Part shown: positions 21,610 to 30,926 of the stretch, piece after piece | Layout of the letters: the number at the start of each line of letters is the position of its first letter | How positions within the stretch are numbered: the first letter of the stretch is position 1 | Notes under the pieces: model-generated | The model's database searches: none | What the model saw: only the letters and a program-made list of their open reading frames with translations | Told to the model about the DNA's origin: nothing | Position numbers and translations under genes: made by a program | Assembly (NCBI GenBank): GCA_000733355.1 | Contig: JNVV01000079.1 | Location: 1-64,000 of the forward strand | Source of the DNA: Falciphora oryzae | Taxonomy: Eukaryota > Ascomycota > Sordariomycetes > Magnaporthales > Magnaporthaceae | Length of the DNA: 64,000 nt | Direction: 5' to 3'

Positions 21610-21987
21610 TGTCACACGGAAGAACCTGTGGACTCACCTAATCGGCCCCACAGAAGGTCCGGGAACCGGTATAGGTGCCCAACGGCCCCGAGGCCCAAAG
21701 GCCGAAGGCCGGAGGGGCAGTGTGAATCATGTATTCAATACTTCGCACGGATCACAGGGTGGTTTATATAAACCCTGCCATCTCCTATGTCCTCCAGGAA
21801 AGATTCCTTCTTCCTCAAGCATCTCTTGAGCCCATAGAAAGATTATCTGCAATATAGAGATCCTTCTCCAAGCCGTCTTTGACCCCTTGTTACAGATTCC
21901 TTCTTCCTCAAGCATCTCTTGAGCCCATAGAAAGATTATCTGCAATATAGAGATCCTTCTCCAAGCCGTCTTTGACCCCTTGTTACA
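21610..21987. mobile_element. Solo LTR, family 2, with internal tandem duplication
   Basis: It starts TGTCACACGGAAG and ends CCCCTTGTTACA, with a perfect 5-bp target duplication ACTTG (21605-21609 and 21988-21992). It matches the 285-bp LTR at 33183-33467 but is 378 bp because its last 93 bp occur twice in tandem (21802-21894 and 21895-21987). The duplication boundary coincides exactly with the LTR's 3' end. No internal element remains. Confidence 0.9.
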
Positions 21988-21992
21988 ACTTG

Positions 21993-23141
21993 CCTGTCCC
22001 GTCCAAAAAAGGGAAGGAACAGCCAGCGCCGCGTGCTAGCGTCAAACCGTGACAAACAGAATGGCATCAGCGGCGCCTCAAGTCTGGGGGAGGGGACGCA
22101 GGCGCGGCTTGCTGCCAATTGCCGCCTGTTGATTTGCCCATGGCGCCTGCCATAACAATCGCAATTGCAGACGCCAAGCGGCCGGGGCGAACTGGAATGG
22201 GGCACGACTCGACCCCGTCAATTCGAGCAAGTGTTTTGCCCACCCACGAGCCAACGCGAAAGCCCCGCCGTCAGCTCACCCGCCTCGCCAGCGACTGTGC
22301 AAGTCAGCGGGTTGCCGACTGGTATCGAGCCTGTAAGCAGGAAGATGGCGCTAGAGGGCGATTTGACCCGAAGAAAGCCACTGTCGGAATTCAGTCAAGC
22401 CCTCAATATCGGCAACACAAGCATCCGCGTTTTATCACCCGACCACGGGCATTTTGTCGACCGTCCGCGTTATGAGCAGCACTCCATACAAACCAACAAG
22501 CCCACAAATGCTGACCAGCCAAGCCGTTAGGTGTTCTCGATCTCGGATCATCATCTGACGGGTAAGCGGGGGGTCCGTCCGGGTCGTCGAGAGAAACATT
22601 GACCCCCAGTTGGGCCGTGTCCTCGCGTATCCACCGGCCTCCCCATAGCCTGGCCCCCTAGCCCAGCAACTCCACTGCCAACCAACCCTTATTCGGAAGG
22701 AAGGCCTGGCGACGCCTTCTGACAGAACAAGGTTGCGGGGAGATGTGGGCCGCCGAAACAATATCGCTTCCTCGGGCCATTAGACGCGCCTCTCCGTGCC
22801 ATGCATCCATGCCACGCCCCTGTGCAGGCCTTGTCTCCTGCCGCTTCCGACGATGCCAATGCCAGCTATCTGCGCTTAGCTGCAGCTGTCGCGTCTCCCA
22901 ACGACAGGCAAGGACGCATCGCGAGATGGGCCGGTCACTTGGCTGGATTCCTCCGCTGCCTCTTCACATGACGGTCCAGCGTAGTCTGCCCCTTTTCGCG
23001 CTTCATCGGCGCGTCTCCCGCATCCCCGGTTTTCACCCCTGGCCCGTCGGCTTCGTCTGCAAACTCGCCGTGATCGCTCTCTTCCCGCTTCACCGTGCCC
23101 ATCATCTCCCCGTCGTCGCCGCCGCCGCCTCCCGCGAACAG
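21993..23141. other. Intergenic stretch downstream of the photolyase gene
   Basis: No gene is supported. A plus-strand open frame at 22743-23213 runs into the antisense of the photolyase 3' end and has no motifs. The area 22800-23140 probably includes the photolyase 3' UTR. Confidence 0.45.
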
Positions 23142-25111
23142 CTACCGCCACGAACCGTCCAGGACCCTCGGGTCATCACCCTTAAGGCCGACATCGTAGG
23201 CCTTCTTCATTGAGCTCATGCACTGCGGTTTCCGTGTCAGCGTCAGATACCTCGAGGCTCCATCAGTCCCGAAAGCACTTACAATACGCCTTCTCTCATC
23301 AAAGTCGAACATTGGTGTGAAGTATGTGCTCGGTTGTCCCGCGCCGCCGTCCCTTTCGACCTTGACTCTCGCGTCTCCGTCTACCCCTTCCGGCTTGCGC
23401 GAGCTCCCATCGGGCTCCTTCTGGCCAGATCCGTCCACGAGGACAACACCCGCCCTGCGCAACTCCGCCTCGGGCGCCTTCCATGGCTCATATATGTACT
23501 TCTTGTCCAGCGCCGCCAGCTCCGGCACCCACCGGCGCACGAACGTTCCCTCGGGATCCCACTTCCGCCCAAACGACACGGGGCTGTAGCAGCGGCAGTA
23601 CTGCGAGAAAAATGCCGTGCAGCTGAGCCACTGCCAGTTGCCCGCGTTGCAGGAGGGCTCGTGGTCCAGCAGCAGCTCTTCAAACACATCAAGCCCACGC
23701 TCCCACGACACGTAGCACCCGCCCCGCGTTAGGAAGCAGGCCACGCTGTGCCGGCCCAGGTGGTGGATCCATCCTTCGACACGCAGCTGCCGCATCAGCG
23801 CGTCGATCCAAGGAAACCCCGTCCGCCCGCTCTCCCACCTCCTGAACCAGTCCTCGGCCAGCGCCGAGTCCACATCGTACTCGAAGCCGCGAAGGGGGCC
23901 CGCGCCGCCCTCGATACGCGATGGCAGATGCCACGGTATGAACCTGCAGCGCGGATTACCCGCGGTCTGCCCAAACACGTCTCCGATGGCCGCTTGCGCC
24001 GCAAAGTACATGTCGCGGAACAGCAACTGGCCCGTCAGGCTCTCGGGTGGCTGCGATGCGCCCTTCTTCCGCGCCTTGACGTACACATCTACCGTGTCCT
24101 GAACGCGGTGGTAGAAGAGCCTGACCGACAACGCGCCGAAGTGCAAGAACGGCGAGAGCAGAGTCGTCGATGGCGGGCCAAAGTCGGCTGGGCTGGACTG
24201 CGGCTTGCGGAATGTGGCTGTGTACTCCTGGTCCGCGATCAGTTCGTCTAGCCGCCGAAGCGCCAGCGTCTCCCCACCCTTGTGCGGTGTCGTTGCGGGC
24301 GGATACCCCAGCTCTGCGAGGGTCTCGACGGCGAAGTCGCCATCGGGGCCTGCGACTGCGCCGACCCCGCCCTTCCCGTATGTCGTGTCCTTGCCCTCGC
24401 TCCTCCACTTAGAGTTGATGTCGTTGGAAGCTTCGGCCTCTGGCAGATCCGGCTCAAAGTCGACCGGCATCTCGCCGGGGTCCGGCAGGCTGTTCGGCGC
24501 CGCTATCGGCCGGGGTATGGGTCCGACCTTGGCGCCCGCCACCCGAAGCTGCGTGATGGACATGGTCGGCTCGCCCCCGTTGGCGGCCATGACTTCGTCG
24601 CTGTCCCATAGCGTCCGGCCGTACCGCGTTATCACGCGCACGCCGGCATCACGGGCGGCCTGGGCCACGACTGCGTCCCTCCGCCGGGCATACGTGTCCG
24701 TGTCCTTCTCGAACACGAGATGCGTCACGTCCCAGGCTTTGAAGAGCTTGGGGAACAGTGTCTGCGGCGCCTCCCGCAGCACGAAAAGCTTGGACTTTGG
24801 GTTCAGCCTGTTGATGGAGGCTGAAAGGTCATTCTGGCAGTCCAGTCTGGTCCAATGTGCTATGTGTGTCAGCCTGTGATCCCCACGATAGTCCGTCCAT
24901 CCAGAGATTTGGATCCTGGCCCAGTGGAAGAATAAACTGACAGGAACTGCCACCGATTCAGTCCTCCCCTGGCTCGGTAGACGTAATGAGGATCCCACGT
25001 GAATATCGGCCAAAGGACTGCCGGGTCGAGGTCCAGCGCCGCTTGGAGGGCAGGCGAGTCGTGCAGCCGCAGGTCGGTGCGGAACCAGTAAATGACCCGA
25101 GCCTTGGTCAT
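23142..25111 (-). CDS. (6-4) photolyase / animal-type cryptochrome
   Basis: Three exons (25111-24942, 24846-23283, 23222-23142) with introns of 95 and 60 nt give 604 aa. The 60-nt intron is a multiple of three, and the genomic frame reads through it. The N-terminal antenna domain starts MTKARVIYWFRTDLRLHDSP. The FAD domain contains GQLLFRDMYFAAQAAIGDVF, the HHLGRH motif (RVEGWIHHLGRHSVACFLTR) matching the HHLxRH pair of (6-4) enzymes, and NAGNWQWLSCTAFFSQYCRC. An Asn sits where plants' cryptochromes have Asp. KKYIYEPWKAPE and DPRVLDGSW close the core. These features place it with light-driven repair of (6-4) photoproducts or animal-type cryptochromes, not with CPD class I or CRY-DASH. Repair and signalling roles cannot be separated from sequence. 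It carries a Gly/Ser-rich insert after about residue 200. Confidence 0.9.
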
Positions 25112-26940
25112 TGTATCCTGTTGTTGCTGGGTGTTTTTCCTCCACTCAGGCCGGTGTTTGTTTTCCTGTGCGACGCACCCTGATGCTATTCCGGACGAAG
25201 GACCTCTTCCCTTACCGTCGCATCGGTCAGCCGTGTCGTCTGAAGTCAATGACGCAAGTGCCGGGCTAATAGGGCCTGCCTAGACCCAGCTCGGACAAAG
25301 AAGCAAAGCTTCTCGCCGGAGCACCGTGCGCCCGCCGTAGTCGGGGCTTCCGAAAGCCACAATTCTTGGCCTGCATCCAGCGCCCGAGGGGGGCCCGAGA
25401 GAAGCCCCGAGACAGCAATTGCCAAGAGTTGTAGAGAGGTCAGCTGTTGGCACCCGAGTCGCGGTTGTCAGATCCCCACGATGAGTTGTAGCCAGGGCCG
25501 ACGCAGTGTTTCTGAGGGTATCGGCTTCTGCTTTCGCTGCATTCCGAGCCGACTGTCCTTAGCTTTGCGACGACAGTAACTTGGCGTCTTTCGATCAAAC
25601 TTGCAGTTCGACTTTTTTTTGCGTCCGGAGCGCTCTCCAAGTGATTTTGGAACCACAGCGCGCCGGCGCTTCTTCCCAACACTTTGGATAATTAATTATC
25701 TCCCGCAGGCATTTTATCACCATAATTTTTTCGCTGGCGCCTTGTAGACTTTGCTGGATTCTTCCCCTTCACAAGTTTAGATAGTGATCATGTCCCCGAG
25801 ACCAATACAACCTGCATCCGTTTCAGCAACGAGCTTCAGTATACTTATCGTTACAAAAAAAGAGTCGAGATGCCGCTGTGGATTGAGTCAAGTCCATGAT
25901 TTGCAGGTCGTTATGTGAGATTCCAGATTGTCATCCAAAGAACCAATGTAGTTCACAGGCTCTCAAGGGTGATGTTTCTCTTCAAACTCGTCATCATCTG
26001 ACACAAGAGGGAGGACTGTTGTTCGCGGTGACTTTATGAACTTACTCAGTGAAAACGAACGACAAACATGGCGAGAATCCCTTTTTGGCGGTGGAGGAGC
26101 CCAAGCCAGGAAGTTTGGGTATGCGTATATGCACGTCCGTGTCGGTTGGTTTGGCTACCATGCAGCTCGTGGGTTCTGGGGGCCGACTTCACAGTTCCCC
26201 TTGTTTAATTATAGTCATCTGGACCTACCAGCATACCCCAACTCAACCCATGTGCGGTTAGCAAGGCATTCTGTGGAGTTGAGGCAAAGGCTTGCCGTTC
26301 CCCCCCCCCTTTTCGGCTGCAGCCGCGCCTCGTTGAGTGCGCCTTTTTGCAAACACCAGCCACCCCGACCCAGACGGTCGGTAACGGGGGACTCCAAAGG
26401 TTGGAGTCTTGGCAATGGACGTTGTGTGACCCATCCGCTTGGCCCAGGACGCGGCGGCAGTTTCATACCCCCATGCCGATCAACGCAGCCATCGGGACCT
26501 GGATTGCCCCTTTTCTGCGGGTCACCAACAGCCAGGGCGATGCAGGGCGCCATTCCGCCGGCTGTCCAGTGCGCGAGCCGGGGTCAACGGCTTCTTACTG
26601 CGACTGAAGAAACCTTGGGATTACTCTCGCCTAGAAGTATCTGCCCCTGACTGGAATTTTCATGAGGAAATTGGGAGCCATCTCGGAATTTTAAAAGAAC
26701 GCGGATATCTCTCCAGCGGGATCAATATCAGATCTCTCCTCCGGGCCACCCTATGGGAAAACAACATGAAATCATTGGAGACCACCGAGCACCAGGCAGA
26801 AAACGGACCAAGCATCGAGCCGCCATTACCACCAGCAGCCGACACCCGCTACTCCTTCAACAGACGCCCTCCAACCCAAGCAACCTGCCTCCTTACCCAA
26901 CGGACATCTACTAAACCCACTACAAACAGCCAGCAAAAAA
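25112..26940. other. Intergenic stretch upstream of the photolyase
   Basis: No supported gene in about 1.8 kb. The 204-codon plus frame at 26036-26650 overlaps other frames on both strands and has no motif. The sequence just before 26941 (AACAGCCAGCAAAAAA) reads like a leader for the relic that follows. Confidence 0.4.
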
Positions 26941-27300
26941 ATGAAGGCCTCAGGTCTCCTCAGCGTCGCCGCCGCCTCAGCCGCGACAACCCCCGTTGTG
27001 GCGCAGCCGCAGCAGCCGGCACTAGTCGCCCGGGACGTCCCGCTGGCGGCGCGTGACCACGTGGAGGACAGCATCGGGAGGCGCAAGACCGGCACGAGTG
27101 GCTGGCTCTACGTGGCGCCGCAGATCATCGACTCCCGCGCCATACATCCCGCACGTCGTGGACAAGGTCGGCGGCGGGCTCAGCAAGGTTGGGAACTTGA
27201 TCACCGAAGAATGGCAAGCGAGATGGGGCTGGAGATTACGCGGGTGGCGGCTCCGATGATGTTGTTGATGAGGCGTATGGCGAGGTGGAGGGTGTTATTC
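26941..27300 (+). pseudogene. Frameshifted small secreted protein
   Basis: The ATG follows an A-rich leader and opens with a signal peptide (MKASGLLSVAAASAATTPVV, likely cleaved near AQPQQP). The protein-like signal then changes frame twice: VEDSIG in frame 1, then PHVVDKVGGGLSKVGNLITE in another frame from about 27145, then GKRDGAGDYAGGGSDDVVDE and AYGEVEGVI in a third frame from about 27212. No intron with usable borders links them. I read this as a gene broken by at least two indels, or an assembly error. The family is not recognised. Confidence 0.45.
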
Positions 27301-28288
27301 TGGCTCCTTACAGGGCGCGGTGCACACATAGCGAGGCGTTTTGGCTTGGAATTTTGCGGTTGGTTGTCTTGGGATATTGGCGTTTGGGCTTCGCCTCTTG
27401 GCCCTTGTTTGCTTTCAAGTTGCTTACTCGGTGCATCAGTTCAGTTTTCCAATTCTGGAATTTCAAATCTCCATTGTTTGCGCGGCCGCCATCAGGCCAT
27501 GAGTGCAAAGACGACGCGACGCGGATTGACGTTGCCCATCGGCGTTCACATGCTTGGCCGAATTTGCTGGATTCGAAGACGCAAGGGTGCTTCGATTTGA
27601 TGCCCACCCCGCGGTTCCGCAGCGCCGTAGCACCTGGAATTGGGCCCTGAACCACCAAAATATGGGGCACTTTGGGGCAACACCTGGGGAAGTGGAGTCC
27701 AGATTGGATCCCACTGTTTGAGCGCGGCGACGCGAGCCTCGGAGGACAAGTCATGCTTGATTTCAAGCGTATCGCGTATGGACGCCAGGACCACGCACTT
27801 CTGGAGGATGGAAAGCCTACGCAGAAGAGGGGTCTCAATAGCCTTTTGTTACCCAAACGAACGCGAATACTCTGGACATGGGCTGATGTCAGCCCACCGA
27901 GAGAGGCCGGTCTCCAGTTCCACCCTCGACCCCACACCGGGACACGTACCGCTCGCACACCTGGATTGGATGCTTGGGGTTGTTGTTGGCGGGCAGGGGC
28001 TTCGTGCCGAGGCACAGGCATAATGCCCGCTCGGCAAGTCCGCCGACTCGGGCTGGGCCTGTGGCTGGGCTCGCCTCTCTGTTGTTTGGGTTTCGGTCGA
28101 GCGTCGCAGTCGTCTGCGAAAACATCATATCTCACGAAAACTACTTAAGAGCGCCAAGCCAGTCGACCGACGCGATAACCGTGGCGCGGTGGATTGATAG
28201 GCATGCTATTTTGCATTTGCCGGACGCCTGCTTCGGATAATTGAGCCCCTTGAACACGGCCACACAAACACACACACAGCCGGCCACA
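27301..28288. other. Intergenic stretch upstream of the flavoprotein gene
   Basis: Nothing firm is seen. A minus-strand stretch at about 27841-27546 (VVLASIRDTLEIKHDLSSEA...) looks protein-like but is preceded by a TAA and has no partner exon, so it may be a remnant. Confidence 0.35.
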
Positions 28289-30058
28289 ATGCCCGACAAT
28301 AACGGCACCCCCGCGGCCGGCGCCGGGCAGACGGAGCCCGTCATCATCGTGGGCGGGGGCCTGGCGGGGCTGGTGGCCGCCTTTGAGCTGTCGCAGCGCG
28401 GCGTGCGCACGCTGATCCTGGACCAGGAGCCGCGCGCGTCGCTGGGCGGGCAGGCCTTCTGGTCGCTGGGCGGCCTGTTCGTCGTCGACTCGGCCGCCCA
28501 GCGCCGCATGGGCATCCGCGACAGCAAGGAGCTGGCCCTGCGCGACTGGATGGGCAGCGCCCGCTTCGACCGCGACAAGGAGGACCACTGGCCGCGCCGC
28601 TGGGCCGAGGCCTTTGTCAACTTCGCCGCCGACGAGATGGAGGACTACGTCAAGGCCCGCGGCATCGGGTTTCTTATCAATGTCGGCTGGGCCGAGCGGG
28701 GTGACGGCCGCGCGGACGGCCATGGCAACTCGGTGCCGCGCTTCCACATCACATGGGGCACGGGGCCCGAGGTTGTTAAGCGCTTTGCGGACCCGGTGCA
28801 GGAGGCGGAGAAGAAGGGGATAGTCGAGTTTAAGTTCCGGCACCGCGTCGACGAGATCGTGGTGGATGACAAGGGCCGCGCCGTCGGCGTCAAGGGCAAA
28901 GTGCTCGAGGACGACGATGTGCCGCGCGGCGTGCGGTCGTCGCGCAACGTCGTGGGCGACTTTGAGCTCCGCGGCGCTGCCGTCCTGGTCTCGTCGGGCG
29001 GCATTGGCGGCAACGTCGAGGCGGTCAAGGCGGCGTGGCCGGTCGACAGGCTCGGCCCCAAGGTCCCCGAGCACTTTGTCATCGGGGTCCCGCACCACGT
29101 CGACGGGCGCATGATCGGCATCGCCGAGAGCGCGGGCGCCAACGTTGTCAACCGCGATCGCATGTGGCACTACACCGAGGGCCTGGCCAACTGGAACCCC
29201 ATCTGGCCGTCGCACGGCATCCGCGTGCTGCCGGCGCCGTCGTCGCTGTGGCTCGACGCCACGGGGAAGCGCCTGCCGCCCTTCCTGTACCCGGGGAGCG
29301 ACACGCTGGCCACGCTCAAGCACATCTGCTCCACGGGCTACGACTACTCGTGGTTCATCCTGACGCAGTCCATCATCGCGCGCGAGTTCGCCCTGTCCGG
29401 GTCGGAGCAGAACCCGGACCTGACCAACAAGTCGATCTGGCAGCTCCTGACGCAGCGCGTGTTCGGCAAGAAGGGCACCATCCCCGTGCAGAACTTCCAG
29501 AAGCACGGCGAGGACTTTGTGGTGCGCGACAACCTGGAAGAGCTGGTCGAGGGCATGAACGCGCTCGCGGCGGAGCGGAGCGGGCCCCGGCTGGACGTCG
29601 CGGCGGTGCGCGAGGCGGTCGAGACGCGCGACGGGCAGTTTGACAATCCCTACAGCAAGGACGCGCAGGCCATGCTCATCAACAATGGGCGCCTCTACGG
29701 GCCCGACAAGCGCGGCCGCGTCGCGCCGCCGCACCGCCTGCTTGACCCAAAACACGGGCCGCTGATCGCCGTGCGCATGAATCTGCTCACGCGCAAGACG
29801 CTCGGCGGCATCGAGACGGACCTGTCGAGCAACGTGATGATGGCCGACGGCTCCCGCTTCCCGGGACTGTACGCCGCTGGCGAGGCGGCTGGGTTTGGTG
29901 GTGGCGGCGTACATGGATACAACTCGCTGGAGGGGACTTTCCTCGGTGGATGCATCTTTTCGGGCCGGGCCGCGGGTCGCGCCATGGCGGATGAGGTGCT
30001 GGGGGCGGGAGGAGATGTCTCTGGGTCTGGAGAGCCGGCTATGAGGTCTCGAATCTGA
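28289..30058 (+). CDS. FAD-binding dehydrogenase (fumarate reductase / KsdD-like)
   Basis: Single exon, 589 aa. The start is the ATG in CCACAATGCCC; the frame is open slightly further upstream but has no ATG there. Residues 17-27 (PVIIVGGGLAG) are the Rossmann FAD-binding motif, followed by the acidic end of the second strand (LILDQE). GGQAFWSLGGLFVVDS and the C-terminal FPGLYAAGEAAGFGGGGVHG with EGTFLGGCIFSGRAAGRAMA are typical of FAD_binding_2 proteins in the flavocytochrome c / 3-ketosteroid-delta1-dehydrogenase superfamily, in particular the group usually annotated simply as FAD-binding dehydrogenase. There is no targeting signal. The substrate is unknown. High third-position GC suggests good expression. 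Confidence 0.88.
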   Translation: MPDNNGTPAAGAGQTEPVIIVGGGLAGLVAAFELSQRGVRTLILDQEPRASLGGQAFWSLGGLFVVDSAAQRRMGIRDSKELALRDWMGSARFDRDKEDHWPRRWAEAFVNFAADEMEDYVKARGIGFLINVGWAERGDGRADGHGNSVPRFHITWGTGPEVVKRFADPVQEAEKKGIVEFKFRHRVDEIVVDDKGRAVGVKGKVLEDDDVPRGVRSSRNVVGDFELRGAAVLVSSGGIGGNVEAVKAAWPVDRLGPKVPEHFVIGVPHHVDGRMIGIAESAGANVVNRDRMWHYTEGLANWNPIWPSHGIRVLPAPSSLWLDATGKRLPPFLYPGSDTLATLKHICSTGYDYSWFILTQSIIAREFALSGSEQNPDLTNKSIWQLLTQRVFGKKGTIPVQNFQKHGEDFVVRDNLEELVEGMNALAAERSGPRLDVAAVREAVETRDGQFDNPYSKDAQAMLINNGRLYGPDKRGRVAPPHRLLDPKHGPLIAVRMNLLTRKTLGGIETDLSSNVMMADGSRFPGLYAAGEAAGFGGGGVHGYNSLEGTFLGGCIFSGRAAGRAMADEVLGAGGDVSGSGEPAMRSRI

Positions 30059-30926
30059 TGATAATTTTTTTCTATTTCCCGTATTCAGGGTGCGATAAAA
30101 GCTCACTTGTTCGACACCGATATTGATGCATGTAGGTAATGGTTGGACATGTGGAGTTTTGTGGAAGTTTAGCTTGCGACTTTAGGATGTGGATAGGTTT
30201 GGCTTTTTGTAAATTTAATGTACCGGGAAGATTCCGTCCGTCTGCTCGGGCGAGATTTTGATGCCCATATCCGTCCCTCGCTACCCTATGTCAGTGATTG
30301 CCATCACTTGTGGCTTCCCTCGTCTGGAACAAAAAGGTTGGCGCCCCCACATGTACCTGGAATACCGTTATTGCGACAGGGGCACGAATACAAAAGCACA
30401 GGGGAGGAAATAGGGAAGGGGGCAGAAAGGAAATGGGATAGGAAATAGGAACAAAAATTGAGGTAACTAATTGAGGTGATCCTTTTGTCGTCAGCGAGCT
30501 TCCATACGGGCCGCCCTACGCGCGCCGTCGACGCGTCCAATCATAGAGATGCGTTGAGAGCGCACAGCCACCCGGACTTTGATGTGCAGGTAGCCCGACA
30601 GGTCGCAGGCTCAAAGCCATGCTGCCAATCATTTTGCGATGCGCAGCAGCCTGCTGCTCCCCGCTTCAGTTGACCACCTACCTCTTCGACCATGGCAAAG
30701 CTTTGCCCGAGGATGAGTCGTCTTCCAATGGTGCTGCTGGGTAGGGCAGCCCTGCTTTCTCCCCTAATCCACGCTCTTCCCCATCCATTTTACCCCTCGG
30801 TTCCAGCCCACGTAACCCGACCCGCGCACGTTTTTTCATCAAGCCGCCCGCCTAAAATACTTGACGCTGTATATTGCGACAATCTTGCTCGTTCCTAGCT
30901 TTTTTTTTCTAGCCACCCATGGGCAG
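30059..30926. other. Intergenic region before the NLR gene
   Basis: 3' flank of the flavoprotein gene and upstream region of the NLR. A purine-rich stretch lies around 30400-30450. I see no gene or RNA. Confidence 0.45.

Noticed and set aside
22743..23213. 156-codon plus-strand ORF beside the photolyase
   Set aside because: Its right end is antisense to the photolyase 3' exon and it has no protein features.
27546..27841. Protein-like minus-strand stretch (VVLASIRDTLEIKHDLSSEA...)
   Set aside because: A TAA immediately upstream, no start or partner exon; too little to call even a pseudogene family.
28145..30106. 653-codon ORF antisense to the flavoprotein dehydrogenase
   Set aside because: Shadow of a high-GC3 gene; His/Arg/Asp-rich antisense composition with no motifs.
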